Positions 25,468-35,020 are shown, counted from the stretch's first letter. The stretch: 64,000 nucleotides of DNA from CAZOWW01 sp964583765 (GCA_964583765.1 CAZOWW010000012.1:9401-73400); one strand, 5' to 3'. The notes: generated by a model from the sequence alone, not told the origin. Numbers and translations: made by a program.

Positions 25468-26922
25468 ACCGGACCAGGCTTCGACGGCGTCCCAGACGGC
25501 CTCGGCTGCCTGGACCTTGGACCCCTCGGGGACCGGCGTCAGTGTCCCGTATCTGTCAAGGACGACGATTCGGGTGTCGGCCCGTCCGAACACGGCACCG
25601 CCCGACACGTCGTTCACGACGAGCAGGTCACAACCCTTGGCGGCGAGCTTGCGCCGGGCGTGCGTGAGGACGTCCGCGTCCGCGTCGCCCGTCTCGGCCG
25701 CGAAACCGACCAGCACCTGATGCGCCGGCCGCCGCTGGGCCAGTTCGGCGAGGACGTCGGGGTTGCGGACGAGTTCGAGGGTGAACCCGTCCAGGTCCGC
25801 AGTCTTTTTGATCTTGTGCTCGACGGTACGGGCCGGACGGAAGTCGGCCACCGCGGCGGCCATCACGACCACATCGGCGTCCTTGGCCTCGGCGAGCACG
25901 GCCTCGCGCAGTTCCAGGGCGCTCTCGACCCGCACCACCTCCGCCCCGGGCGGGACGGGCAGGTCGACGTTCGCCGCGACCAGGTGCACGCGCGCACCGC
26001 GGGCCAGGGCGGTCTCGGCCAGGGCCAGACCCTGCCGGCCGGACGACCGGTTGCCCAGGTAGCGCACCGGATCGAGGGGCTCGCGGGTGCCACCGGCGGA
26101 GATGACCACACGGCGCCCGGCGAGCGGTGCCACCACGGCCGGCACCGCCTCGCCCGCCGACGCTGCCTGCGCCACGGACACCGCGTGTCCGACCGGGGCC
26201 TGCGCGCTCGTCAGGAGCACCCGGACCTGGGCGAAGATCGCCTCGGGCTCGGGCAGCCGTCCCGGGCCGCTGTCCGCCCCCGCCAGCCGTCCCGTGTCCG
26301 GTTCCAGCACGTGCACGCCCCGCTCGCGCAGCAGGGCCACGTTCGCGCGCGTGGCCGGGTGCAGCCACATCTCGGTGTGCATCGCCGGCGCCAGGAGCAC
26401 CGGGCACCTCGCCGTGAGCAGCGTGTTGGTCAGCAGGTCGTCCGCGATGCCGTGGGCGGCCCGGGCGAGCAGGTCCGCGGTGGCCGGAGCCACCACGAGC
26501 AGGTCCGCCTCACGTCCCAGCCGCACGTGCGGCACGGAGGCGACGTCCGACCAGACCTGGGTGTGCACGGGGTGCCCGGACAGCGCGGCCCAGGTGGGCT
26601 CCCCCACGAACCGCAGGGCGCCCTCGGTGGGCACCACTCGTACGTCCAGGCCGCTCTCGGTCAGCAACCGCAGCAGCGCCACCGCCTTGTAGGCCGCTAT
26701 CCCGGCGGAGACCCCGAGGACGACCTTCCGCCGCACGCGCCCTGCGCCCGCGGCGCCGTCCGGCACACGTCCGGCACCCGGTGCCGCACCGGCGACCGGC
26801 AGAGCATCACCGACCGAGCGTGCATCACCGACCGGCAGGGCATCTCCGGCGGGCACGACCGCACCGTCAGCCATGACCTTGCCGTCCGACACCGGTTCGC
26901 TCCGCGAGGCGCTCGGGATCAC
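25447..26922 (-). CDS. coaBC: Bifunctional phosphopantothenoylcysteine decarboxylase / synthase
   Basis: Two consecutive steps of coenzyme A synthesis. Residues about 65-240 are the flavin-dependent decarboxylase CoaC (VLGVSAGIAAYKA, APATADLLAR, LLAPAMHTEMW). Residues about 270-480 are the CTP-dependent ligase CoaB (VVISAGGTREPLDPVRYLGNRSSGRQG, MAAAVADFRP, IKKT, VGFAAET, DLLVVNDV). The GTG at 26922 overlaps the rpoZ stop, but the first 60 residues are a repetitive VGDA/PAG-rich leader absent from homologues, so ATG at 26874 is an alternative. Membership of an rpoZ-coaBC unit is typical of actinobacteria. Confidence 0.93.
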   Translation of the reverse strand: MIPSASRSEPVSDGKVMADGAVVPAGDALPVGDARSVGDALPVAGAAPGAGRVPDGAAGAGRVRRKVVLGVSAGIAAYKAVALLRLLTESGLDVRVVPTEGALRFVGEPTWAALSGHPVHTQVWSDVASVPHVRLGREADLLVVAPATADLLARAAHGIADDLLTNTLLTARCPVLLAPAMHTEMWLHPATRANVALLRERGVHVLEPDTGRLAGADSGPGRLPEPEAIFAQVRVLLTSAQAPVGHAVSVAQAASAGEAVPAVVAPLAGRRVVISAGGTREPLDPVRYLGNRSSGRQGLALAETALARGARVHLVAANVDLPVPPGAEVVRVESALELREAVLAEAKDADVVVMAAAVADFRPARTVEHKIKKTADLDGFTLELVRNPDVLAELAQRRPAHQVLVGFAAETGDADADVLTHARRKLAAKGCDLLVVNDVSGGAVFGRADTRIVVLDRYGTLTPVPEGSKVQAAEAVWDAVEAWSGQEPDPV

Positions 26923-27182
26923 TGCTCGGTGGGCTCAGCGACGAGCAGCCCTTCGTTGATCTCGCGCATGGCGACGGAGAGCGGCTTCTCCTGCACGTGC
27001 GTCTCCACGAGCGGACCCACGTACTCCAGCAGCCCTTCACCGAGTTGCGAGTAGTAGGCGTTGATCTGCCGCGCACGCTTGGCGGCGAAGATCACGAGCG
27101 CGTACTTCGAGTCGGCAGCCTTGAGCAGGTCGTCGATCGGGGGGTTCGTGATGCCCTCGGGCACCGCGGCGATTCCGGACAC
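26919..27182 (-). CDS. rpoZ: DNA-directed RNA polymerase omega subunit
   Basis: Small RNA polymerase subunit that aids assembly of beta'. The product is 87 residues. It has the family core: PPIDDLLKAADSKYALVIFA, AAKRARQIN, and the C-terminal KPLSVAMREINEGLL. The GTG start follows GAGAGAGATC. It is separated from gmk by 290 bp that include a 36-bp palindrome, so it likely has its own promoter, and it is coupled to coaBC by a 4-bp overlap. Confidence 0.95.
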   Translation of the reverse strand: MSGIAAVPEGITNPPIDDLLKAADSKYALVIFAAKRARQINAYYSQLGEGLLEYVGPLVETHVQEKPLSVAMREINEGLLVAEPTEQ

Positions 27183-27436
27183 GCGATCTCTCTCTGTCGT
27201 CGTCTGCCTGGCGGCGCTCGCACGCCTGCCAGGTGCTGCTGCTGTCGCCCGCCTCGCGGCCCGGATCGACCCTCACGGCCACGACCGTCGCGTGGTGCGG
27301 AACCTCCGAAGGGCCTCGGTCACCGAAGAACCTCGGACCACCGCAGGACCTCGGCCGGTCCGAGGATCCGGACGACCGGGACGGACGGTGCGCACCGCTG
27401 GTGCCGGGGCTCGTGCTCGGCCCGGCCCGCGATCGG

Positions 27437-27472
27437 GTCGTTCCTCGTTCCCGGCCGGGAACGAGGAACGAC
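27437..27472 (-). terminator. 36-bp perfect palindrome directly after gmk
   Basis: Arms GTCGTTCCTCGTTCCCGG (27437-27454) and its exact reverse complement (27455-27472) are contiguous, giving 18 bp of perfect inverted repeat with no spacer. It begins one base beyond the gmk TGA. No T-run follows. It is most likely a gmk terminator; a role as a recombination or protein-binding site cannot be excluded. Confidence 0.75.
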
Positions 27473-27473
27473 T

Positions 27474-28079
27474 TCAGCCTCGGTCCGAACCGTAGACCGG
27501 GGACAGCCCCATACAGTGTACGAGTTCGTCCGTGGCCCGCCGGACATCGTCGTTGACGATCGTCACGTCGAATTCCGTCTCGGCCGCGAGTTCGCGCCGG
27601 GCGGTGTCGAGCCGACGCATCCGCTCGGCCGCCGACTCGGTGCCCCGCCCGACCAGCCGGCGGACCAGCTCGTCGAAGGACGGCGGCGCGAGGAAGACGA
27701 AGAGCGAGTTCGGCATCGTGGCCTTCACCTGACGCGCGCCCTGCAGGTCGATCTCCAGCAGCGCGGGTCGTCCCGCCCGGAGGGCCTCCTCGACCGGCGT
27801 CCGAGGGGTCCCGTACCGGTGCGTGCCGTGCACCACGGCCCACTCCAGCAGTGCCCCTCCGGCGATCATCGCGTCGAAGGCCTCGTTGTCCACGAAGTGG
27901 TAGTGCACTCCGTCGACCTCCCCGGGCCTCGGTGCCCGGGTGGTCGCGGAGACGGACAGCCACACCTCAGGGTGGCTGCGCCGGATCTCGGCGGCCACCG
28001 TGCCCTTGCCCACCGCGGTGGGACCGGCGAGCACGGTGAGCCGCAGGGGCTGCGTGAGCACGCCGCCCATCGCCGTCAC
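27474..28079 (-). CDS. gmk: Guanylate kinase
   Basis: Phosphorylates GMP to GDP. The product is 201 residues. It shows the P-loop LAGPTAVGKGTV, GMP-binding residues in SATTRAPRPGEVDGVHYHFV, EIDLQGARQVK, and the lid region RRLDTARRELA. The GTG start lies 2 bp after the mihF stop; ATG at 28070 is an alternative. mihF-gmk is a conserved actinobacterial pair. Confidence 0.94.
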   Translation of the reverse strand: MTAMGGVLTQPLRLTVLAGPTAVGKGTVAAEIRRSHPEVWLSVSATTRAPRPGEVDGVHYHFVDNEAFDAMIAGGALLEWAVVHGTHRYGTPRTPVEEALRAGRPALLEIDLQGARQVKATMPNSLFVFLAPPSFDELVRRLVGRGTESAAERMRRLDTARRELAAETEFDVTIVNDDVRRATDELVHCMGLSPVYGSDRG

Positions 28080-28081
28080 GC

Positions 28082-28396
28082 TCAGCGCACGAAGCGCTCG
28101 ACGAGCGCGGCGATCTGGTTGGATCCCAGGCCCCGCACACGCCGTGACTCGGAGATCCCGATCTCCTTCATGATCTGCTGAGCGCGCACCTTGCCCACAC
28201 CGGGCAGCGCCTCCAGCAGCGCGGAGACCTTCATCTTGCCGATCACGTCGTTGTTCTGGCCTTCGCTGATCACCTCACCCAGCGAACCCTGGGAGTACTT
28301 CAGACGGTTCTTCACCTCGGCCCGTGCACGACGGGCGGCAGCTGCCTTCTCGAGGGCAGCCGCTCGCTGCTCGGGCGTCAACGGGGGCAGAGCCAC
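28082..28396 (-). CDS. mihF: Integration host factor, actinobacterial type
   Basis: Nucleoid-associated DNA-binding protein of the actinobacterial mIHF family (unrelated in fold to HU/IHF). The product is 104 residues: a basic helical N-terminus (PPLTPEQRAAALEKAA, RRARAEVKNRLK) and an S13-like helix-two-turn-helix DNA-binding segment (VSALLEALPGVGKVRAQQIM, ISESRRVRGLGSNQ). It starts at GTG after GAGGTGACC. It precedes gmk, as in mycobacteria and streptomycetes. Confidence 0.95.
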   Translation of the reverse strand: MALPPLTPEQRAAALEKAAAARRARAEVKNRLKYSQGSLGEVISEGQNNDVIGKMKVSALLEALPGVGKVRAQQIMKEIGISESRRVRGLGSNQIAALVERFVR

Positions 28397-28525
28397 AGGT
28401 CACCTCGGTCACTCGGTCATGTCGGTCACAGTTCGGCCGTCGCGCACGAACCTAGCGACTTCTGGTCCCCAGCAGCAACGCGGCCCCCCGGAGGGGACTC
28501 CGCGCGTCCTGCGGATCAGGTCGGA

Positions 28526-28548
28526 CCAGGCCCGCGCACCGGCCCTGG
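28526..28548 (-). terminator. Possible hairpin after pyrF
   Basis: CCAGGCCC and GGCCCTGG form an imperfect inverted repeat around a 7-nt loop, 15 bp beyond the pyrF stop and before the mihF unit. It is weak because of a central mismatch. Confidence 0.3.
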
Positions 28549-28562
28549 AAATCCCCGCGCGG

Positions 28563-29432
28563 TCAGCCGCGCACGGGCTCCAGGACCCCCCGGACGGCCT
28601 CCAGGGTGCGTTCGGCAGCCGCACGCAGTCCGGCCGGGGTGGGGCCCCCGGACAGCACCTCGCGGCTGGAGGAGGGCAGGACGTCGCGCAGCGCGGTGCC
28701 GAAGACTCCGCGCAGGTCAGCGGCGGTGGCGCCCTGTGCGCCCACCCCGGGGGCGAGCAGCGGTCCGTGCACGGCGGACAGGTCGTGGCCGGTCGCCGCA
28801 CCGATCGTGGCGCCCACGACCACGCCCACGCTGCCCAGGGGCTCGGCACCGGCGTTCTCGGCCGCCACGGCGTCCAGGACGCCCTGGGCGACGGTACGTC
28901 CGTCCGCGGACCGCGCGTGTTGCACCCCGGGTCCCTCGGGGTTGGAGGTCAGCGCGAGCACGAACACCCCGCGCCTGTTCCCCGCCGCGAGGTCGAGCAG
29001 CGGGCGCAGGGACCCGAAGCCCAGGTACGGCGAGGCGGTCACGGCGTCCCCGGCCAGGGGCGAGCCCTCGCCGACGAAGGCCTGCGCGTAGGCGGCCATG
29101 GTCGAGCCGATGTCCCCACGCTTGGCGTCGACGATGCACAGCAGGCCGGCCTCCCGGCAGGCCGCGATCACGCGTTCCAGCGCCGCCACGCCCGCGCTGC
29201 CGTGCCGCTCGAAGAAGGCCGCCTGGGGCTTGACCACCGGGACGACCCCGGCCAGGGCCTCCACGACAGTCAGCCCGAACCGGGCGACACCCTCGGCGGT
29301 GTCCGGCAGGCCCCAGGAATCCAGGAGCGGCGCATGCGGGTCGATGCCCACGCACAGGGGCCCGGTGGCCGCCACAGCGGCGTGCAGGCGCGCTCCGAAC
29401 GGCGCGTGCGCCGAGGTCATCTCGTCCTCCAT
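28563..29432 (-). CDS. pyrF: Orotidine 5'-phosphate decarboxylase (type 2)
   Basis: Last step of UMP synthesis. The 289-residue product is the longer type-2 subfamily common in actinobacteria. The catalytic motif DAKRGDIGSTMAAYA is intact, with VGIDPH near the N-terminus and VVVGAT near the phosphate site. The ATG at 29432 lies 4 bp after pyrD; ATG at 29420 (MTSAHAPFG) is equally plausible. It is the last gene of the pyr operon. Confidence 0.95.
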   Translation of the reverse strand: MEDEMTSAHAPFGARLHAAVAATGPLCVGIDPHAPLLDSWGLPDTAEGVARFGLTVVEALAGVVPVVKPQAAFFERHGSAGVAALERVIAACREAGLLCIVDAKRGDIGSTMAAYAQAFVGEGSPLAGDAVTASPYLGFGSLRPLLDLAAGNRRGVFVLALTSNPEGPGVQHARSADGRTVAQGVLDAVAAENAGAEPLGSVGVVVGATIGAATGHDLSAVHGPLLAPGVGAQGATAADLRGVFGTALRDVLPSSSREVLSGGPTPAGLRAAAERTLEAVRGVLEPVRG

Positions 29433-29436
29433 CGGA

Positions 29437-30546
29437 TCAGGCTCCAGCGGGTCGGGGAACGACTCCGGGAACGGCTCCGGTACCGGGTGCGGCTCCGGTA
29501 CCGGGACCGGGCAGGGTGCTCGCCTCGGACCTGTGGGCGAAGCCCACCGCGTCGGCGAACCGGGTGAAGCCGCGCCGGGCGAGGGCCTCCCCCAGCTCCA
29601 CGCGTACCCGGGCGGGTGCCGAGGGATCGTGGAAGGTCGCCGTACCCACCTGGACGGCGCAGGCGCCCGCGAGCACCAGCTGGAGCGCGTCCAGGCCGGT
29701 CAGGACGCCACCGATACCCACGATGGGTGCCGGACGCAGCAGCCCGGCGCGCATGGCCGCGTGCACCTGCCAGACGCACCGCACGGCCACCGGGCGGATC
29801 GCCGGGCCGGACAGCCCCCCGGTCACCCCGGCCAGGGCCGGCCGCAGCGTCGTCGTGTCGATGACCATACCCAGCAGGGTATTGATCATGGAGAGACCGT
29901 CGGCGCCCGCGTCCAGGCACACCCGCGCGATCGCCACGATGTCGGTGACGTCCGGGGAGAGCTTGGCGAGCACCGGCACGCGCCCGGCCACGGCCTCGGC
30001 CACCCCCCCGATCACGGCCTCCGCCGCATCCGGGTCGCAGGCGAAGACCAGACCTCGATTGGCCACGTTGGGGCAGGAGATGTTCACCTCGAGGGCGCCC
30101 ACCCCGGGCTCCCCGGCCAGGCGGTCGGCCAGCTCGGCGAACTCCTCGACGTCATTGCCCGCGATCGAGGCCACGACCGTGGCCCCGTGCTCCCGGAGCC
30201 ACGGCAGATCGTGGGCGCAGAAGGCCTCGATACCCGGCCCCTGCAGGCCGATCGAATTGAGCATGCCCGAGGGGGTCTCGGCCATGCGGGGGGTCCCCCG
30301 CCCCGAGCGCGGGGCGCGCAGCACCGACTTCGTCACCACCGCGCCGAGCCCGGCCACGTCCAGGAACGGCGCCAGCTCCCGGCCCGCGGCGGCGCAACCG
30401 CTCGCGGTGAGGACCGGTCCGGTCAGTTCCAGCGGACCGATCCGGGTACGCAGGTCGATCTCCGGCACGAGGGCCTCCCGTCCCTCCCGGTCCTCCTGCC
30501 CGGCGGGGACGCCCCCGGACCGCGATCCTGCCTCGGTCACGCTCAC
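29437..30546 (-). CDS. pyrD: Dihydroorotate dehydrogenase, class 1B catalytic subunit
   Basis: FMN enzyme oxidising dihydroorotate to orotate; with PyrK it uses NAD. The product is 369 residues. The class-1 catalytic cysteine is in NISCPN; other motifs are TASGCAAAG, NSIGLQGPG, VKLSP-like AKLSPDVTD and VGIGGV. The GTG at 30546 follows an excellent AGGAGGG ribosome-binding site; homology starts about 25 residues later (VPEIDLRTRIG). The C-terminus ends in a Gly/Pro-rich tail. pyrK upstream supports class 1B. Confidence 0.93.
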   Translation of the reverse strand: MSVTEAGSRSGGVPAGQEDREGREALVPEIDLRTRIGPLELTGPVLTASGCAAAGRELAPFLDVAGLGAVVTKSVLRAPRSGRGTPRMAETPSGMLNSIGLQGPGIEAFCAHDLPWLREHGATVVASIAGNDVEEFAELADRLAGEPGVGALEVNISCPNVANRGLVFACDPDAAEAVIGGVAEAVAGRVPVLAKLSPDVTDIVAIARVCLDAGADGLSMINTLLGMVIDTTTLRPALAGVTGGLSGPAIRPVAVRCVWQVHAAMRAGLLRPAPIVGIGGVLTGLDALQLVLAGACAVQVGTATFHDPSAPARVRVELGEALARRGFTRFADAVGFAHRSEASTLPGPGTGAAPGTGAVPGVVPRPAGA

Positions 30547-30583
30547 CGGAGCCCTCCTGTCGTGCCGGTTGCCCGCGTCACGC

Positions 30584-31600
30584 TCACCGAAGAAGCCCTC
30601 CCGCCGGGCCGGCCGACCCTGTCGCACACGTCGACCCCGTGGTGCCTCTCGTGCCCGCCGGAGCCGCGACCACCGGGCGCAGCGCGCCCACGCAGTCCTC
30701 GGGGACCACGGCACCACCACCGGCCCCCGCAGGGCGCAGCGCGTCCCAGCGCAGGGCCGTGCCCTCGAAGGTCGGTCCCTCCACGCAGGAGCGCGTCATC
30801 CGGGTCTGCCCGTCCGCCCCGCGCACGGGTAGCACGCAGGTCATGCACACGCCCACACCGCAGGCCATGGACTCCTCCACGGTGCACCAGGCCCGCGCCC
30901 GTACCGTGGCGGCCACGTCGGTGACCGCACGCAGCATGGGCATCGGCCCGCAGGCGTAGACCTCCTCCGCCTGCACCGAGCCCACCGCCTCGGCGAGCAC
31001 GTCGGTGACCCGGCCCGCGACCCCGCCGCTGCCGTCGTCCGTGGTCACGCGGACCCGCTCCCGGCCGAGCAACCCGACCAGCGCCTCGACGCCGAACAGG
31101 CGTGAGGTGGTCGCGGCGCCCAGCACGGCGGCGACCCGCACCCCCCGTGCGGCCAGCACCTCGGCGAGCCACACCAGCGGCGCGGAGCCGTACCCACCGC
31201 CGACCACCACCGCCCCGCCCGGGGGCAGCCCGCTGCACGGCGCGCTCGCGGGCAACGGGAACGGCCTGCCCAGCGGACCGGTGAGCTCCAGGGTGTCCCC
31301 CGGCTCGCGCCGGGTGACCCACTCACTGCCGACCCCCCGTGCGGCCACGACCAACTCGAGCCGACCGCCGGGGGTCGCCCGGTGCACGGAGAACACCCGG
31401 CGCAGCAGGGTGGCCGTCGGGGTACCCCCCACGGCCACGGCCACGAACTGCCCCGGCTGGGCGCTCACGGCCGCGGCACCGGCGTCCAGTTCCAACCGGT
31501 GGTAGTCCCCCACCGGGGTGCACCGCACCACCCTCGCCCGCACCTGGGAGGGCACGGCGGCCTGCGGAAGGCTCATGCCCACCGGCGCCGGTGCCCCCAT
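30584..31600 (-). CDS. pyrK: Dihydroorotate dehydrogenase electron-transfer subunit
   Basis: FAD and [2Fe-2S] protein passing electrons from PyrD to NAD. The product is 338 residues. FAD-binding motif RVFSVHR, NAD-binding GGGYGSAPLVWL, CGPMPML, and the cluster cysteines in CTVEESMACGVGVCMTC plus a later C (RSCVEG) are visible. The ATG start overlaps the carB stop (TGATG). The C-terminal 60 residues after FEGTALRWD are Ala/Gly/Thr-rich and longer than in most homologues. Confidence 0.9.
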   Translation of the reverse strand: MGAPAPVGMSLPQAAVPSQVRARVVRCTPVGDYHRLELDAGAAAVSAQPGQFVAVAVGGTPTATLLRRVFSVHRATPGGRLELVVAARGVGSEWVTRREPGDTLELTGPLGRPFPLPASAPCSGLPPGGAVVVGGGYGSAPLVWLAEVLAARGVRVAAVLGAATTSRLFGVEALVGLLGRERVRVTTDDGSGGVAGRVTDVLAEAVGSVQAEEVYACGPMPMLRAVTDVAATVRARAWCTVEESMACGVGVCMTCVLPVRGADGQTRMTRSCVEGPTFEGTALRWDALRPAGAGGGAVVPEDCVGALRPVVAAPAGTRGTTGSTCATGSAGPAGGLLR

Positions 31601-34600
31601 CACTCCCCCCGGCCTCGGTCGCCGGCAGCGGCCCCAGCGGCACCGTCGCCGGCAGCGGCCCCAGCGGCACCGTCGCCCGCGGCGACAGCCGATGCGGCCA
31701 GGGCCGCCCTGCCCGCCTGCAGCAGGGCTGCGTGCTCCTGCAGCGACCACACGTGCACCGGCTCGTTGCGGGCCGCCTCGATCGCCTGCACGGCCGCAGA
31801 GAGCTGCTGCACGGTCGTCACGATCGGCCGGTCCACCGCGGTGACCGCGGCCCGGATCTCGTACCCGTCGTGCCGTGCGGCCGGCCCCGAGGGCGTGTTG
31901 ACCACCATGTCCACCTCGCCGGCGGCGATCCGCTCGACGATGGTCGGCTCGCCGTCCGCGCCGGCGCCCTGGCTGCGTTTGCGGACCACCGTCGAGGCGA
32001 TCCCGTTGCGCCGCAGCACCTGGGCGGTGCCTTCGGTGGCCAGCACCTCGAACCCGAGCGCCACGAGGCGCTGCACCGGCAGGACCATGGCGCGCTTGTC
32101 GCCGTCCGCGACCGAGACGAACACCCGCCCGCTGTCCGGCAGCCCGCCGTAGGCGGCCTCCTGCGACTTGGCGAACGCGCGCGGGAAGTCCGGGGCCAGG
32201 CCCATCACCTCGCCCGTGGAGCGCATCTCCGGACCGAGCAGGGTGTCCACGACCGTCCCGGCCGGGGTGCGGAACCGCTTGAAGGGCAGCACCGCCTCCT
32301 TGACCGCGATCGGTGCGTCCTGCGGCACGAAGGTGCCGTCGCCCACGGCCGGCAGCAGACCCTCGGCCCGCAGCTCGGCGATCGAGGTCCCGAGCATGAT
32401 CCGGGCGGCCGCCTTGGCCAGCGGTACGGCGGTGGCCTTGGAGACGAAGGGCGCGGTCCGGCTGGCCCGGGGGTTGGCCTCCAGCACGTACAGGATCCCC
32501 GAGGCCAGCGCGAACTGGACGTTGAGCAGGCCCCGCACGCCGACGCCTCGCGCGATGGCCTCGGTGCTCTCGCGCACCCGGGCGATCTCGTGGTTGCCCA
32601 GGGTCACCGGGGGCAGCACGCAGGCCGAGTCACCGGAGTGGATCCCGGCCTCCTCGATGTGCTCCATGACCCCGCCCAGGTACATCTCCTCGCCGTCGAA
32701 GAGCGCGTCGACGTCGATCTCGATCGCGTCGTCGAGGAACCGGTCCACCAGCACCGGGTGCTCGGGGCTGATCTGGGTGGCCCGCACGATGTAGTCGGCG
32801 AGCATCTCCTCGTCGTAGACGATCTCCATGCCCCGTCCGCCGAGCACGTACGACGGCCGCACGAGCACCGGGTATCCGATCTCGTCGGCGATCCGCTTGG
32901 CCTCGACGAAGCTGCTCGCGGTGCCGTGCTTGGGGGCGGGCAGCCCGGCCCGGGCCAGCACCCGGCCGAAGGCACCCCGCTCCTCGGCGAGGTGGATGGC
33001 CTCGGGGCTCGTGCCCACGATCGGCACCCCCGCGGCCTTGAGCCGGGCGGCCAGACCGAGCGGGGTCTGCCCGCCGAGCTGGACGATGACCCCGACCACC
33101 TCACCGCTGCGCTGCTCGGCGTGCACGACCTCCAGGACGTCCTCGAGGGTGAGCGGCTCGAAGTAGAGCCGGTCCGAGGTGTCGTAGTCCGTGGAGACCG
33201 TCTCCGGGTTGCAGTTGACCATCACGGTCTCGTACCCGGTGCCGTCGTTGTCCGGGGCCTCGCGCAGCGCGAAGCTCGCGTGCACGCAGGAGTAGTCGAA
33301 CTCCACGCCCTGGCCGATCCGGTTCGGACCCGACCCCAGGATGATCACCTTGCGCCGCCCCGAGTGCGCGACCTCGTCCTCCTCGTCGTAGCTGGAGTAG
33401 TGGTACGGCGTGACCGCGGCGAACTCGGCCGCGCAGGTGTCCACGGTCTTGTACACCGGGCGCACCCCCAGGGCGTGCCGGACGCCGCGCACGACGTCCT
33501 CGGGCATGCCGCGCAGGGCGCCGAGCTGCTCGTCGGAGAAGCCGTGCCGCTTGGCCTCGGTCAACAGCTCGGGGGTGAGGTTCTCCGCCCCGCGGACGCG
33601 CCGGGCCACCTCCTCGATGATCGCGAGCTGGTCCACGAACCACGGGTCGATCCCGGTCGCCTCGTGCACCTGGGCCGAGGTCGCCCCGCCGCGCACGGCC
33701 TGCTGCACCTGGAGCAGGCGCTGCTCGGTCGGGCGGTGGGCCGCCTGCAGGAGTTCGCGCACCTGGTCGGCGTCCGGCGTGGGGCCCTCCCAGTGGAAGC
33801 TCGAGCCGCGCTTCTCCAGGGAGCGCAGGGCCTTCTGCAGCGCCTCGGTGAAGCACCGGCCGATCGCCATGGCCTCGCCGACCGACTTCATGGTCGTGGT
33901 GAGCTCGGGGTCGGCCGCGGGGAACTTCTCGAACGCGAAGCGGGGCACCTTGACCACGATGTAGTCGAGGGTGGGCTCGAAGCTCGCGGGCGTCTTCTCG
34001 GTGATGTCGTTGGGGATCTCGTCCAGGGTGTACCCCACGGCGAGCCGCGCCGCGATCTTCGCGATCGGGAACCCGGTCGCCTTGCTGGCCAGGGCCGAGG
34101 AGCGGGACACCCGGGGGTTCATCTCGATCACGATGATCCGGCCGTCGTCCGGGTTCACCGCGAACTGGATGTTGCAGCCGCCGGTGTCGACCCCGACCTC
34201 CCGGATCACCGCGATGCCGATGTCCCGCAGCCGCTGGTACTCCCGGTCGGTGAGGGTGAGCGCGGGGGCCACCGTGATCGAGTCCCCCGTGTGCACGCCC
34301 ATCGGATCGAGGTTCTCGATCGAGCAGACCACGACCACGTTGTCGGCCCGGTCGCGCATGAGCTCGAGCTCGTACTCCTTCCAGCCGAGGATCGACTCCT
34401 CCAGGAGCACCTCGTGGGTCGGGGAGTAGCGCAGGCCAGCGCCGGCGATCCGACGCAGGTCCTCCTCGTCGTGCGCGATCCCCGAGCCCAGGCCACCCAT
34501 CGTGAACGAGGGGCGCACCACCACGGGGTACCCGAGCTGCTCGGTGGCGCCGAGGCAGTCGTCCATGGAGTGGCAGATCACCGAGCGCGCGACCTCGGCC

Positions 34601-35019
34601 CCGCACCGCTCGACGACGTCCTTGAACTGCTGGCGGTCCTCCCCCGCCTCGATCGCCTCGATGCTCGCGCCGATCAGCTCGACGCCGTACTTGGCGAGCA
34701 CGCCGCTCTCGTGCAGGGCCACCGCGGTGTTCAGCGCGGTCTGCCCGCCCAGGGTGGCCAGCAGGGCGTCCGGACGCTCCTTGGCGATGATCGCCTCGAC
34801 CACGGCCGGGGTGATCGGCTCCACGTAGGTGGCGTCGGAGAACTCGGGGTCGGTCATGATCGTCGCCGGGTTCGAGTTCACCAGGACGACGCGCAGCCCC
34901 TCGGCCCGCAGCACCCGGCAGGCCTGGGTGCCGGAGTAGTCGAACTCGCAGGCCTGTCCGATCACGATCGGCCCGGAGCCGATCACCAGGACGCTGTTCA
35001 GATCCGTACGACGTGCCAT
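31600..35019 (-). CDS. carB: Carbamoyl-phosphate synthase large subunit
   Basis: Makes carbamoyl phosphate from bicarbonate, ATP and ammonia for pyrimidines and arginine. The product is 1139 residues. Two homologous ATP-grasp halves are evident: VIGSGPIVIGQACEFDYSGT and the second copy ILGSGPNRIGQGVEFDY. An MGS-like regulatory domain lies near the end (FVSVADGDKRAMVLPVQ, DMVVNTPSG). The last 27 or so residues are Gly/Ala/Asp repeats encoded by a 27-bp tandem duplication. The ATG at 35019 (MARRTDLNSVLVIG) is the conserved start, 1 bp after the carA stop. Confidence 0.97.
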   Translation of the reverse strand: MARRTDLNSVLVIGSGPIVIGQACEFDYSGTQACRVLRAEGLRVVLVNSNPATIMTDPEFSDATYVEPITPAVVEAIIAKERPDALLATLGGQTALNTAVALHESGVLAKYGVELIGASIEAIEAGEDRQQFKDVVERCGAEVARSVICHSMDDCLGATEQLGYPVVVRPSFTMGGLGSGIAHDEEDLRRIAGAGLRYSPTHEVLLEESILGWKEYELELMRDRADNVVVVCSIENLDPMGVHTGDSITVAPALTLTDREYQRLRDIGIAVIREVGVDTGGCNIQFAVNPDDGRIIVIEMNPRVSRSSALASKATGFPIAKIAARLAVGYTLDEIPNDITEKTPASFEPTLDYIVVKVPRFAFEKFPAADPELTTTMKSVGEAMAIGRCFTEALQKALRSLEKRGSSFHWEGPTPDADQVRELLQAAHRPTEQRLLQVQQAVRGGATSAQVHEATGIDPWFVDQLAIIEEVARRVRGAENLTPELLTEAKRHGFSDEQLGALRGMPEDVVRGVRHALGVRPVYKTVDTCAAEFAAVTPYHYSSYDEEDEVAHSGRRKVIILGSGPNRIGQGVEFDYSCVHASFALREAPDNDGTGYETVMVNCNPETVSTDYDTSDRLYFEPLTLEDVLEVVHAEQRSGEVVGVIVQLGGQTPLGLAARLKAAGVPIVGTSPEAIHLAEERGAFGRVLARAGLPAPKHGTASSFVEAKRIADEIGYPVLVRPSYVLGGRGMEIVYDEEMLADYIVRATQISPEHPVLVDRFLDDAIEIDVDALFDGEEMYLGGVMEHIEEAGIHSGDSACVLPPVTLGNHEIARVRESTEAIARGVGVRGLLNVQFALASGILYVLEANPRASRTAPFVSKATAVPLAKAAARIMLGTSIAELRAEGLLPAVGDGTFVPQDAPIAVKEAVLPFKRFRTPAGTVVDTLLGPEMRSTGEVMGLAPDFPRAFAKSQEAAYGGLPDSGRVFVSVADGDKRAMVLPVQRLVALGFEVLATEGTAQVLRRNGIASTVVRKRSQGAGADGEPTIVERIAAGEVDMVVNTPSGPAARHDGYEIRAAVTAVDRPIVTTVQQLSAAVQAIEAARNEPVHVWSLQEHAALLQAGRAALAASAVAAGDGAAGAAAGDGAAGAAAGDRGRGE
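31620..31673. repeat. 27-bp tandem duplication at the carB 3' end
   Basis: Two identical 27-bp copies (31620-31646 and 31647-31673) encode two copies of a nine-residue Gly/Ala/Asp unit at the CarB C-terminus. The duplication is in frame and probably neutral. Confidence 0.85.
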
Positions 35020-35020
35020 C

